Origin: Mycobacterium sp. E3251
GTDB lineage: Bacteria > Actinomycetota > Actinomycetes > Mycobacteriales > Mycobacteriaceae
Assembly (NCBI RefSeq): GCF_001666835.1
Contig: NZ_LZJF01000107.1
Span: 1 to 64,000 of the forward strand
DNA: 64,000 nucleotides
Direction of reading: 5' to 3'
In this document: positions 39,470 through 48,763 of the stretch, piece after piece
How positions within the stretch are numbered: position 1 is the first letter of the stretch
How the letters are laid out: every line of letters starts with the position of its first letter
Translations under genes and position numbers: made by a program
The notes under the pieces: generated by a model
What the model saw: only the letters and a program-made list of their open reading frames with translations
Databases searched by the model: none
Told to the model about the DNA's origin: nothing

Positions 39470-40336
39470 ATGACCGAGCCAGTAGCACTCAAACCCGACC
39501 TGGGCCGGTTCGGCGTATGGCTGGGGTCGCGGTCCATCACCCCCGAACTGGCGGCGCGGATCGAGTCGCTGGGTTACGGCGCCGTCTGGATCGGCGGTTC
39601 ACCGGATGCCGAGCTGTCGTGGGTGGAACCGGCCCTGGAGCAGACGACGTCGCTGCAACTGGCCACCGGGATCGTCAACATCTGGACCGAACCGGCCCCG
39701 GCGGTCGCCGAGTCCTTCAAGCGCATCGAAAACGCCCATCCCGGAAGGTTTTTGCTGGGTGTCGGGGTGGGACACCCCGAGCACACCCAGGAGTACGTCA
39801 AGCCGTACGACGCGCTGGTCTCCTACCTCGACGAGCTCGACGCGGCGGTGGTGCCCACCAGTCGCCGGGTGCTCGCGGCGCTCGGGCCGCGCGTATTGCG
39901 GCTGGCGGCGCAGCGCAGCGCCGGCACCCATCCGTACCTGACCACGCCGGAACACACGGCCAAAGCACGCGAACTGGTGGGCAACTCCGTGTTCCTGGCG
40001 CCGGAACACAAGGTGGTACTCACCACCGACGCGGAAAAGGCCCGCGAGATCGGCCGCAGGTACGCGAACTTCTACCTGGACCTGAGCAACTACGTGAACA
40101 ACTGGCTGCGGCTCGGGTTCACCGAAGCCGACGTGCGCAAGCCGGGCAGCCACCGGCTGATCGACGCGGTGGTCGCCTACGGCACGCCGGAAGCCATCGC
40201 GCACCGGCTCCGCGAACACTGCGACGCCGGGGCCGATCACGTCGCCGTCCAGGTGCTGGACGCCGGGGACGACGACGCGCTCGTCTCGGCACTGAGCGAA
40301 TTGGCCGGGCCGCTGGGGCTGACTGGCACAAGCTGA
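39470..40336 (+). CDS. F420-dependent LLM-class oxidoreductase, tandem copy 2 (Rv3463-type)
   Basis: A 288-residue paralogue of the preceding gene, with GYGAVWIGGSPDAELSWVEP, LQLATGIVNIWTEPAPAVAE, RFLLGVGVGHPEHT. A GAGGGGG site lies five bases before the ATG. It lies between the other copy and rmlB, as Rv3463 does in M. tuberculosis (single copy, from memory). Differences from copy 1 cluster in the C-terminal half. Confidence 0.85.
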   Translation: MTEPVALKPDLGRFGVWLGSRSITPELAARIESLGYGAVWIGGSPDAELSWVEPALEQTTSLQLATGIVNIWTEPAPAVAESFKRIENAHPGRFLLGVGVGHPEHTQEYVKPYDALVSYLDELDAAVVPTSRRVLAALGPRVLRLAAQRSAGTHPYLTTPEHTAKARELVGNSVFLAPEHKVVLTTDAEKAREIGRRYANFYLDLSNYVNNWLRLGFTEADVRKPGSHRLIDAVVAYGTPEAIAHRLREHCDAGADHVAVQVLDAGDDDALVSALSELAGPLGLTGTS

Positions 40337-40350
40337 CCGACTCGCTCGGT

Positions 40351-41358
<1,008 letters not shown>

Positions 41359-41967
41359 ATGAAGGTTCGCGAGCTCGCAATCCCCGGCGCCTGGGAGATC
41401 ACCCCCACCATTCACGGCGATTCCCGCGGACTGTTCTTCGAATGGCTCACCGACCACGGGTTCACCGAATTCGCCGGCCACCGCTTGGATGTCCGCCAAG
41501 CGAACTGTTCGGTCTCGGCGGCCGGCGTGCTGCGCGGCTTGCACTTCGCCCAGCTGCCGCCGAGCCAGGCCAAATATGTGACCTGCGTACGCGGCTCGGT
41601 GTTCGACGTCGTGGTGGATATCCGGGAGGGCTCACCGACATTCGGGCAGTGGGATTCGGTGCTGCTCGACGACAAGGACCGCAGGACGATTTACCTTTCC
41701 GAAGGCCTGGGGCACGGCTTCCTTGCCTTGCAGGACGATTCGACCGTGATGTATCTCTGCTCGGCCGAATACAACCCGCAGCGCGAGCACACCATCTGCG
41801 CGACCGATCCGGCGATCGGGGTCGACTGGCCGCTGGTGAACGGTGCCGCCCCCAGCCTGTCCGACCGCGACGCCGCGGCCCCCAGCTTCGAAGAGGTGCG
41901 AGCCGCAGGGCTTTTGCCCAGCTGGGAGGAGACGCAGAGGTTTATCGACGGGATGCGCAACGCATAA
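41359..41967 (+). CDS. rmlC: dTDP-4-dehydrorhamnose 3,5-epimerase
   Basis: 202-residue cupin epimerase: REDSRG-like substrate loop (IHGDSRGLFFEWLTD), catalytic His in VLRGLHFAQLPPSQAKYVTC, and the FDVVVDIREGSPTFGQW core. The ATG directly abuts the rmlB stop. Together they supply dTDP-rhamnose. Confidence 0.97.
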   Translation: MKVRELAIPGAWEITPTIHGDSRGLFFEWLTDHGFTEFAGHRLDVRQANCSVSAAGVLRGLHFAQLPPSQAKYVTCVRGSVFDVVVDIREGSPTFGQWDSVLLDDKDRRTIYLSEGLGHGFLALQDDSTVMYLCSAEYNPQREHTICATDPAIGVDWPLVNGAAPSLSDRDAAAPSFEEVRAAGLLPSWEETQRFIDGMRNA

Positions 41968-42096
41968 CCGCGGGGTCGCGTTGTTTCACCGACCGCGACG
42001 GTCGTTATCCCACAAGGCACTTGGCCACTCTTCGCGCGCCAAATTGTATTCACCAATTGACCGAGCTTGGTGCGCGGATATTGACCAACCGCATAT

Positions 42097-42125
42097 TTGC
42101 CATTGCGCGATACCTTAGGTACCGT
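42097..42125 (+). promoter_or_regulatory. SigA-type promoter before the first acyltransferase
   Basis: TTGCCA (42097-42102) and TACCGT (42120-42125) are separated by 17 bases, inside the 231-base gap after rmlC. Transcription would start near 42132, about 67 bases before the gene. A second box, TACGAT at 42155-42160, is conserved in front of all three acyltransferases. Confidence 0.45.
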
Positions 42126-42154
42126 GAACCGGCCCATTCTGGCGCTTGGTCGCG

Positions 42155-42160
42155 ATACGA
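42155..42160 (+). promoter_or_regulatory. Conserved TACNAT box, acyltransferase 1
   Basis: TACGAT begins 44 bases before ATG 42199. Equivalent boxes lie 45 and 44 bases before the next two paralogues, in otherwise related upstream sequence with a purine-rich GGAGGC site. It is probably a -10 element duplicated with the genes. Confidence 0.4.
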
Positions 42161-42198
42161 TACGCCGATTAGGCCCTGTACGGACACGGGGGAGGCGG

Positions 42199-43377
42199 AT
42201 GAAACTCGCGCAGGCCTTCGATCCGCGCAATAACGCCCTGAATGCCTGGCGGCTGGCGCTGGCGGGCGAGGTGATCTTCTGGCACACCTTCCCGATCAGG
42301 GGCCACCTCCCGTCCGCCCGGGCCGTCCTCCAGCTTCTACTTTGCGTCGGGGTGGACGGGTTCTTCGCGATCTCCGGATTCCTCATCACCGCGAGTTGGC
42401 TCGGCAATCCCCGCCTCCGTGAATACCTCGCCGCCCGCGCGCTGCGCATCCTGCCCGGGTTCTACGTCTGCCTGCTGGTGACCGCCTTCGTCATCGCCCC
42501 CATCAGCGTGGCGATTCAAGGCGGCTCGGCGGGCAAGCTCATCACCTCGGGCGCGCCGCTGGACTTCGTGTTGAAGAACAGCGCCGTGGCGCTGGTCAAG
42601 TTCGATATCGGCGGTACTCCGACCGGGGTTCCCAGCGCGGGCGTCTGGAACGCTTCCCTGTGGTCCCTCATCTGGGAAGTGATGTGCTACCTCATCGTTG
42701 CCATCATCGGCGTGGTCGGACTCGCCACCCACCGGTGGGTGTCTCTCGCATTCTTGCTGCTGGCGACGGGCGGCGCGATGATGCTGCCGGGGCTGAAGTT
42801 CCCCGATGTCATGACCCAACACGAGGGCGACGTCCGCACCGCCCTGTTCTTCTTGGCGTGCCGCACCGCCATCATGTTCGCGGCCGGCGCGTTCCTTTAT
42901 CAGTGGCGAGATGTGATCCCCGCCCGCTGGTCACTCGTCGCGCTGAGCGCGGCCATCGTCGTAGCCGCGGGTTTCCTGCCGGACTACCGGGTGGTCGGCG
43001 CCTTGCCCCTGGCTTACGCCGTGGTCGTATCGGGCGCCCTGATCCGCAACAAGCACCTGAAACTGCGTACCGACCTGTCGTACGGCATGTACATCTACGC
43101 GTACCCGACCCAGCAGCTGCTGCTCGTCTGCGGGCTCATCAGCCTTAATCCGCTGCTGTTGACCGGTGTTACCGCCGCCGCCACGGTGCCGTTGGCCGCG
43201 GCGAGCTGGTTCCTGGTCGAGAAGCCGGCGCGGCGCCTCAAACGGCGGTTCGGAAAGAAATCGTCCGCACCCCAAGACCAAGATCAAGATGCGACTCAAG
43301 ATCAAACGGTGATGGTGCCGCCCGCCCAGGAGGTCCCGGGATCCCCGCTTCCCCCGGAACGTCCGGGCACGACCTAG
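42199..43377 (+). CDS. Membrane O-acyltransferase (acyltransferase-3 family), copy 1
   Basis: 392 residues with about ten transmembrane helices. The family R-x10-H motif is present in the first helix (W-R-LALAGEVIFW-H), followed by GVDGFFAISGFLITASWL, LRILPGFYVCLLVT, and LSYGMYIYAYPTQQLLL. The C-terminus is a charged cytosolic tail. ATG 42199 with GGGGGAGGCGG upstream was preferred over starts further 5'. Family members acetylate or acylate sugars and lipids at the membrane. The position after rmlBC suggests a rhamnose-containing surface glycan as target, by inference. Confidence 0.88.
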   Translation: MKLAQAFDPRNNALNAWRLALAGEVIFWHTFPIRGHLPSARAVLQLLLCVGVDGFFAISGFLITASWLGNPRLREYLAARALRILPGFYVCLLVTAFVIAPISVAIQGGSAGKLITSGAPLDFVLKNSAVALVKFDIGGTPTGVPSAGVWNASLWSLIWEVMCYLIVAIIGVVGLATHRWVSLAFLLLATGGAMMLPGLKFPDVMTQHEGDVRTALFFLACRTAIMFAAGAFLYQWRDVIPARWSLVALSAAIVVAAGFLPDYRVVGALPLAYAVVVSGALIRNKHLKLRTDLSYGMYIYAYPTQQLLLVCGLISLNPLLLTGVTAAATVPLAAASWFLVEKPARRLKRRFGKKSSAPQDQDQDATQDQTVMVPPAQEVPGSPLPPERPGTT

Positions 43378-43418
43378 TCGACAATCCCCATCCGACCACG
43401 CCGTCGGCGTGCGGCCGA

Positions 43419-43424
43419 TACGAT
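43419..43424 (+). promoter_or_regulatory. Conserved TACNAT box, acyltransferase 2
   Basis: TACGAT begins 45 bases before ATG 43464, matching the arrangement in front of copies 1 and 3. It suggests that copy 2 has its own promoter although it lies in tandem. Confidence 0.4.
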
Positions 43425-43463
43425 GGCGCGGACAGTTCGATGGGGGACGACGGTCGGAGGCGG

Positions 43464-44588
43464 ATGAAGCTCGGGCAGGTATTCGATCCGCGCAGTAATG
43501 CTCTGAACGCGCTGCGGTTGGTGCTCGCGGCCGAGGTGATGCTCTTCCACTCCTGGCCCATCACCGGCCGCACGCCGCCCGCGGCGATCAATCAGCTCTT
43601 CTTTTCCGTGGGGGTCGACGGCTTCTTCGCGATCTCGGGATTCCTCATCACCAGGAGTTGGCTCACCGACCCGCGCGTGCGTGACTACCTCACCGCGCGA
43701 GCCCTGCGCATCCTGCCTGGCTTTTACATCTGCCTGGTGGTGACGGCGTTCGTGTTCGCGCCCATCAGTGTGCTGATCGAGGGCGGGTCGGCTCTCAAGC
43801 TGCTGCGCTCCATCGCACCGATCGAATACGTCTTGAAAAACAGCGCGGTGGCCTACCTCCAACCGAACATCGCCGGCACATTGAGTCAGGCGCCCGGTGG
43901 GCCCACCTGGAACGCATCGCTGTGGTCCCTCGTCTGGGAATTGCTGTGCTACCTCGCCGTTGCCTTCATCGGCGTCGTCGGGCTGGCCAACCGCCGGTGG
44001 GTTTCTCCGGTTCTGCTGGTGGTGGCCGTGTGTGCGGCGTTGGTGTTTCCCCCGCTGACTTTCCCCGGTGTCTGGACCATCCCCCAGCTCGCCGCGCGTT
44101 CGGCCATCATGTTCGCCGCCGGGGCGGTTATGTATCAGTGGCGGGACGTGATTCCCGCCCGCTGGTCGCTGGTCGCGGTGTGCGCGGCCATCGTTGTTGC
44201 GGCTGGGTTCCTGCCCGATTACCGCGTGGTCGCGGCCCTTCCCCTGGCGTACGTGGTCATCGTGTCGGGCGCACTGCTGCAGCACAAGCGGCTGCAGTTG
44301 CGCACCGACATCTCCTACGGGGTGTACATCTACGCGTACCCCACTCAGAAGATACTGGCCGTCTGCGGGCTCGCGACTCTGCATCCGGTCGTGTTCTTCG
44401 TCGTCAGCGCGGTCAGCACCCTGCCCGTGGCCGCCCTTAGCTGGTTCGTCATCGAAAAGCCCTCGATGTCCCTGAAACGGCGACTCAAGCAGAAGTGGGG
44501 CGCACCCGCGCCCGCAGGGCCGGGCGGCGAACAACCCGAGGAGCTCGTCGCCGACCGGACCGCTCCCCAGGCCCCGGGTACCGGCTAG
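43464..44588 (+). CDS. Membrane O-acyltransferase (acyltransferase-3 family), copy 2
   Basis: 374 residues, same topology as copy 1, with R-x10-H (R-LVLAAEVMLF-H), VDGFFAISGFLITRSWL, LRILPGFYICLVVTAF and ISYGVYIYAYPTQKILAVCG. The start ATG 43464 has a CGGAGGCGG site. It differs most from copies 1 and 3 in the loops around residues 105-130, which may set the acceptor, and in the tail. Confidence 0.88.
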   Translation: MKLGQVFDPRSNALNALRLVLAAEVMLFHSWPITGRTPPAAINQLFFSVGVDGFFAISGFLITRSWLTDPRVRDYLTARALRILPGFYICLVVTAFVFAPISVLIEGGSALKLLRSIAPIEYVLKNSAVAYLQPNIAGTLSQAPGGPTWNASLWSLVWELLCYLAVAFIGVVGLANRRWVSPVLLVVAVCAALVFPPLTFPGVWTIPQLAARSAIMFAAGAVMYQWRDVIPARWSLVAVCAAIVVAAGFLPDYRVVAALPLAYVVIVSGALLQHKRLQLRTDISYGVYIYAYPTQKILAVCGLATLHPVVFFVVSAVSTLPVAALSWFVIEKPSMSLKRRLKQKWGAPAPAGPGGEQPEELVADRTAPQAPGTG

Positions 44589-44647
44589 GCCCGGTTCACA
44601 AGCGGGTCAAATAAGCCAAAATTCCCAACACCCCCGGCGGCTTGTCA

Positions 44648-44653
44648 TACTAT
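44648..44653 (+). promoter_or_regulatory. Conserved TACNAT box, acyltransferase 3
   Basis: TACTAT begins 44 bases before ATG 44692, as in copies 1 and 2. Confidence 0.4.
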
Positions 44654-44691
44654 GCCGCGGACGGCTTCGGGGGCGATATGGGCGGAGGCCT

Positions 44692-45840
44692 ATGACCCTC
44701 GGGCAAGCGTTCGATCCGCGCGCTAACGCGCTCAACGCATGGCGCCTGGCGCTGGCGACCTCGGTCATCGTCGGGCACTCCTTTATCCTCACCGGTCACC
44801 TATGGGCCGGCGCGCCATACATCGCCGCCGGCGGAGTCGATGGTTTCTTTGCCATCTCGGGATTCCTCATCACCGCGAGCTGGCTTCGCCACCCGCACCT
44901 CCGCGACTACTCTGCCGCCCGGGCCCTCCGGATCCTCCCGGGCTACTACGTCTGCCTGGTCATCACCGCGTTCGTCATCGCTCCGATCGGCCTGGCGATT
45001 CAGGGCGGCGCGGCGCTCAAGCTCCTGCTGTCCAGCGCACCGCTCGAGTACGTCGGTATGAACAGCGCCGTGGTGATGCTGAAGGCCGACGTCGGCGGGA
45101 CACCGCGCGGGGTCCCTTATCCGGGAAGCTGGAACAGTTCGCTGTGGACACTCATCTTCGAGCTGGGTTGCTATTTCGCCGTGGCCGCCCTTGGCATGGC
45201 CGGGCTGGCTAACCGCCGATGGGTTTCTCCCGCCATATTGGCGTTGGCCGTGATCGGCGAGGCGTTGTCTCCGCCGATCAGGCTCGGCGAGCCGTTCATG
45301 GGCCAGTTCGCGGCCGTGAGCTCGCGCTTCGCGGTCATGTTTGCGGCCGGCGCGTTGCTCTACCAGTGGCGGGACAAAATACCCGCCCGGTGGTCGCTCG
45401 TCGCGCTGAGCGCGGTCGTGGTCGCCTTGGGCGGCACCCTGCTTCCGCATTACCGGCTGCTCGGTGGAATTCCGCTCGCGTACGCCATCATCGCCTCCGG
45501 TGCACTCCTCAAAAACAAACGCCTGAGGCTTCGTACCGACCTGTCCTACGGCGTGTACATCTACGCGTTCCCGATTCAGCAGTTGCTGGTGATCTCTTGG
45601 CCTGACCGTCCGAATCCGGTTGTGCACGCAATCGTTGCGACGTTCGTCACGCTACCGGTCGCCGCGCTGAGCTGGTTCCTGGTCGAGAAGCCCTCGATGT
45701 CGCTCAAGTCTCGGCTTCTGAAGAAATGGGCGGCCGAAGAGGAAGCTGCCGGTGAACGCCACCAGCCAGCCAATGTGGTCGCCGAACGATCAGACCCCCC
45801 GCCCACAGCAGCACCGTCAGCACCTCCGCACCCACGCTGA
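44692..45840 (+). CDS. Membrane O-acyltransferase (acyltransferase-3 family), copy 3
   Basis: 382 residues with the R-x10-H motif (R-LALATSVIVG-H), GVDGFFAISGFLITASWLRH, LRILPGYYVCLVITAFVIAP and LSYGVYIYAFPIQQLLVIS. The last 45 codons, encoding a Glu/Pro-rich tail, overlap the 3' end of the convergent membrane-protein gene by 137 bases. Either the tail or the opposing gene's end is under unusual double-coding constraint. Confidence 0.87.
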   Translation: MTLGQAFDPRANALNAWRLALATSVIVGHSFILTGHLWAGAPYIAAGGVDGFFAISGFLITASWLRHPHLRDYSAARALRILPGYYVCLVITAFVIAPIGLAIQGGAALKLLLSSAPLEYVGMNSAVVMLKADVGGTPRGVPYPGSWNSSLWTLIFELGCYFAVAALGMAGLANRRWVSPAILALAVIGEALSPPIRLGEPFMGQFAAVSSRFAVMFAAGALLYQWRDKIPARWSLVALSAVVVALGGTLLPHYRLLGGIPLAYAIIASGALLKNKRLRLRTDLSYGVYIYAFPIQQLLVISWPDRPNPVVHAIVATFVTLPVAALSWFLVEKPSMSLKSRLLKKWAAEEEAAGERHQPANVVAERSDPPPTAAPSAPPHPR

Positions 45841-46135
45841 TCGCTGCGTGCGGCGCGGGCTGCCAGCCCTGTTCCGAAAAGCCCAGCACGCCAACCGTTC
45901 TCGATAGGCCGAAGGCCACCAGCGAGCCACCCGCCACGGCCGCGCCGGCCCAGCGGAGCCAGCCCGGACCGCCGAAGAGGATCAGCAGGGCGATGGCGAA
46001 CGACGCGCTGGCTTGAACCAGAAAGGCTGCGCCGATGTCCGGGATGTGTCGGTAGCCGTGGATATACAGGTAGGCGTGGCTGGCCGCGCTGGCCGCCAGT
46101 GACATGGCCAGGCCGATGCGAATCAGCAGAGTCAT
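45704..46135 (-). CDS. Small membrane protein, last gene of the sigma-Rieske operon
   Basis: 143 residues with four hydrophobic segments (IRIGLAMSLAASAASHAYLY, ASFAIALLILFGGPGWLRWA, AAVAGGSLVAFGLSR, ISVGAEVLTVLLWAGGLIV). It has a His-rich first helix/loop (SHAYLYIHGYRHIPDIG) that could bind metal or haem. It is coupled by ATGA to the metallophosphoesterase. No family was recognised. Its C-terminal 45 codons lie opposite the acyltransferase-3 tail. Confidence 0.75.
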   Translation of the reverse strand: MTLLIRIGLAMSLAASAASHAYLYIHGYRHIPDIGAAFLVQASASFAIALLILFGGPGWLRWAGAAVAGGSLVAFGLSRTVGVLGFSEQGWQPAPHAAISVGAEVLTVLLWAGGLIVRRPHWLAGGVHRQLPLRPPISSEAET

Positions 46136-47052
46136 TGCAGCGCCTGCTCTTTCAATGCCAGGGCGGCCTCGCCGCGGGTGTAACTCACCTCGCGAATGCC
46201 GAGCGCGTCGCGGAGCTTGCCTGCGGGCAGGGTGACCGGCTTGGGCGCCGGACCGTCACCGGGCCGCGGCAGCGGGTACGCGGTCGTCGTCCCGCTGTAG
46301 AACGTCACGTTGCCTTCCGTTTTGGAAAACAATTGGTGCACATGCCCATTGAGGCAGGTGACCGACGAGAACCGGCGCAGGTAGCTCAGCGCCTGGGCCG
46401 CGTCGTCGGTGCCCCAGCCCCAGTTGGGGTACATCGCGAACAACGGGATGTGGCTGAACACGATGATGGGGGTATCGCTCGACAGCCGCGCGACATCCTT
46501 TTCCACGAACGACAATTGGTCGGCACCCAGATGCCCGAGCTTGTGCAGGTTCAGCGTGTTGACCAGCGCAATCACGTGCACGCCCGCGGTGTCGAAGCTG
46601 TACCAGCCGTCGCCGACGGATCCGGCACCGAAGGCGCTTCGGTACTTCTGCCCCGCATCGTCGACCGAGTCGTGCTCCCCGGGCACGGTGAACACGTGTG
46701 GCGTCTTCAGGGCCGTCATCATCTGCTTCACCTGGTCGAACTGCTCGGGGCTGGACAGGTGCGTCAGGTCGCCGGTGTGCACGACGAAATCCGGTGTGTA
46801 GCCGAGATTGTTGACCTGCTCGATCGCGTGACTGAACGTGCCGGCGACGTCCGGGTTGGGCGCCCCGGCGAATCCGATGTGGCTGTCGCTGATCTGGGCG
46901 AACCGCAGGGTGGGCCGGGCGTGCGCGCGCTCGGCGGCCTCGGCACCCGCAACGTGCGAAATCACCTCGCCACCAACCACGGCGAAGCCCACGGCCGCCC
47001 CGAACCACGCCGTGTGCCGCATCAGCTGGCGGCGACTCATGTTGGGGTTCAT
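46132..47052 (-). CDS. Tat-exported metallophosphoesterase
   Basis: 306 residues. A twin-arginine signal (SRRQLMRHTAW, hydrophobic FGAAVGFAVVGGEVI) leads to a calcineurin-like phosphoesterase: QISDSHIGF, VVHTGDLTH, PGEHDSVDD, VFSHIPLF, CLNGHVHQLF. The usual GNHD motif reads GEHD, so one metal/catalytic residue is altered. An extracytoplasmic, metal-dependent phosphoesterase is likely, substrate unknown. ATG overlaps the cupredoxin stop (ATGA), and the stop overlaps the next start. Confidence 0.88.
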   Translation of the reverse strand: MNPNMSRRQLMRHTAWFGAAVGFAVVGGEVISHVAGAEAAERAHARPTLRFAQISDSHIGFAGAPNPDVAGTFSHAIEQVNNLGYTPDFVVHTGDLTHLSSPEQFDQVKQMMTALKTPHVFTVPGEHDSVDDAGQKYRSAFGAGSVGDGWYSFDTAGVHVIALVNTLNLHKLGHLGADQLSFVEKDVARLSSDTPIIVFSHIPLFAMYPNWGWGTDDAAQALSYLRRFSSVTCLNGHVHQLFSKTEGNVTFYSGTTTAYPLPRPGDGPAPKPVTLPAGKLRDALGIREVSYTRGEAALALKEQALQ

Positions 47053-47441
47053 CGCGTCACCACCACGCTCCCGCGCATCATCGGGTGGATGGAGCAGACG
47101 TAGTCGAACGCTCCGGCATCGGAAAAGGTGTGGGTGAAGGTGGCCCCAGTCCCCATCCCGGGTGAGTGGAACGAACCGTCGGAGGCGGCCACCGTATGCG
47201 GCTCCTCGTCGCGGTTGGTCCAGGTGACCGTGGTGCCCACGGGGACGGTCAGCGTGGCCGGCGCGAACGCGAAGCCGTCGATGATGACCTGATTGCCGCT
47301 CACCGGAGCCGCGGGCGCCGTCACCGAGCCCATCGGCATGCTGGTGCCGGAGCCGGAGCCGGTCGCGGGCCGCGAAGCCGAGCAGCCCGCCAGGAGGACC
47401 GCGGCGGCCAGGGCGACCGCCGAATGTTTTCGAAGCGTCAT
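47049..47441 (-). CDS. Cupredoxin-domain lipoprotein
   Basis: 130 residues. The lipobox is AVLLAGCSAS, followed by a Ser/Gly/Met linker and a plastocyanin-like domain: FAFAPATLTVPVGTTVTWTN, EPHTVAASDG and DYVCSIHPMMRGSVVV. The His in EPHTV and the Cys, His and Met of YVCSIHPMM are the type 1 copper ligands. It is a membrane-anchored extracytoplasmic electron carrier or copper-binding protein. It lies between the Rieske protein and the phosphoesterase, which suggests a shared redox task. Confidence 0.92.
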   Translation of the reverse strand: MTLRKHSAVALAAAVLLAGCSASRPATGSGSGTSMPMGSVTAPAAPVSGNQVIIDGFAFAPATLTVPVGTTVTWTNRDEEPHTVAASDGSFHSPGMGTGATFTHTFSDAGAFDYVCSIHPMMRGSVVVTR

Positions 47442-47471
47442 GCCCAGGAATAGGGCGGCGGGTTACACCAC

Positions 47472-48173
47472 TCAGGCGGGCTGGTCGGGACGCGCGGGCG
47501 CGAACACCTCGATAACACCGTCGACCTCACGAACCAGCAACGCCGGCAACGGCTTCGGGGCGATCGGCAGTTGGTGGGTGAGCACCTGCCCGGTGGGCGA
47601 GAAAGACGTCGAGTGGCAGGGACAGCGCAGCGTGTCGTCGGGCGCGTCAAACCAGAGCCGGCAACCTTGGTGGGTGCATACCCCGGAGACGGCCTGCGGC
47701 TTGCCGTCGACGCGGCGGACGAATCCACTGACCGAACCCAGGTCGAAGGGATGCATGTTCCCGTCGGTTACCTGCGAACTGGCCGCCACCCGCTGCCAGG
47801 TCCCGGCGTTCGGCGTGAGGGGCGCGTTGTCGGCGGCGGGTACCCCGCCGGATTGGCCGGCGATCACGGCCCGGTCGATGGAGACCGCGGTGACCGCGGC
47901 GGCCGCCGCGGCCGACGTGCCGACGATGACCTGGCGGCGGGTGCTGCTGCGCTGCGGCGCCGCGTGCGGTCGCGCGTCGGACATCTGCTCGGCGAGGCGA
48001 CCATGCAGCTCGTCGAGGAATTCCTGCCGCGGGGCCTCGCCCCGGCGTCCGGCCGCGCGCAATTCGATCGCCGTGCGCAGCTGCGCCGCCTCGAAGTCGT
48101 CTGGGACGAACGGCCTGGGCCGCCGGCCCCGCAACAGGTCGTCGACGTATCGGCGGAGCCCTCGCGCGTTCAT
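47472..48173 (-). CDS. Membrane-anchored Rieske [2Fe-2S] protein, possible anti-sigma factor
   Basis: 233 residues. The N-terminal 75 are soluble and charged (LRRYVDDLLRGRRPRPFVPD, FEAAQLRTAIELRAAG), then a twin-arginine membrane segment (STRRQVIVGTSAAAAAAVTA), then a Rieske domain with cluster ligands CTHQGC and CPCHSTSF. The order cytosolic domain, one helix, extracytoplasmic sensor is that of a transmembrane anti-sigma factor. ATG 48173 overlaps the sigma stop as ATGA. No HxxxCxxC zinc motif is present. The anti-sigma role is inferred from topology and coupling. Confidence 0.85.
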   Translation of the reverse strand: MNARGLRRYVDDLLRGRRPRPFVPDDFEAAQLRTAIELRAAGRRGEAPRQEFLDELHGRLAEQMSDARPHAAPQRSSTRRQVIVGTSAAAAAAVTAVSIDRAVIAGQSGGVPAADNAPLTPNAGTWQRVAASSQVTDGNMHPFDLGSVSGFVRRVDGKPQAVSGVCTHQGCRLWFDAPDDTLRCPCHSTSFSPTGQVLTHQLPIAPKPLPALLVREVDGVIEVFAPARPDQPA

Positions 48174-48718
48174 GGTGCACCCCCGTCGTTGACCTGCGCC
48201 GCCAATCGCAGCGCGCGATGCTGGAGCACCTTGGCGTTGGCGACGCTGACCCCGAGTTCCGCTGCGGAATCCTTGATCGAATGCCCTTGCAGGAAGCGCA
48301 ATTCCAGGATATGCCGGTAACGGTCCGGCAGGTTGTCCAGAACCCTGGCGACACGCTGCGGCGCGGTGCTGATCGCTTCCTCGCTTTCCGGTGGTTGTTC
48401 GATGTCGTCGATCGAGGTTATCTCCCGGCCCAGGGTCTCCCGCCAATGCGCGGCCAGCACCGTTCGCGCGGTGACCCGTAGGTAGGCGCGCACCTCGCCG
48501 ACGCTCGCGGTGAGCCGCAGCGGCCGCAGCGCGGCGAGGAAGACCTCGGCGGTGAGATCCTCGGCGTCGGCCCGGTTGCCGACCCGGGCGAACAGCGTGC
48601 GGTAGACCCAGGACGCGTTGTCCTGGTACACCGCTTCCCAGTCGGGATAGCCATCGTCAAAGCCGCTGTCGGGCACCGCCCGCAGCGGCCGTTTGACGGG
48701 TTCGCTTTGTGCCGCCAC
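48170..48718 (-). CDS. ECF RNA polymerase sigma factor
   Basis: 182 residues: region 2 (YRTLFARVGNRADAEDLTAE, VFLAALRP) and region 4 (LDNLPDRYRHILELRFLQGH, SIKDSAAELGVSVANAKVLQ, HRALRLA). The GTG start has GGAGGAGG only three bases upstream. It is the first gene of a five-gene unit. A TGTAACC element on the minus strand at 48750-48756, in the 45-base gap before the gene, resembles an ECF -35 and may be autoregulatory; the matching -10 is poor. I could not match it to a named mycobacterial sigma factor. Confidence 0.9.
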   Translation of the reverse strand: MAAQSEPVKRPLRAVPDSGFDDGYPDWEAVYQDNASWVYRTLFARVGNRADAEDLTAEVFLAALRPLRLTASVGEVRAYLRVTARTVLAAHWRETLGREITSIDDIEQPPESEEAISTAPQRVARVLDNLPDRYRHILELRFLQGHSIKDSAAELGVSVANAKVLQHRALRLAAQVNDGGAP

Positions 48719-48763
48719 GTGCCTCCTCCACCCGATGAATATCGAGCCGGGTTACACCGGTTA

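Noticed and set aside
42081..42086. TTGACC as -35 of the acyltransferase promoter
   Set aside because: No TANNNT box lies 16-19 bases downstream; the TTGCCA/TACCGT pair fits better.
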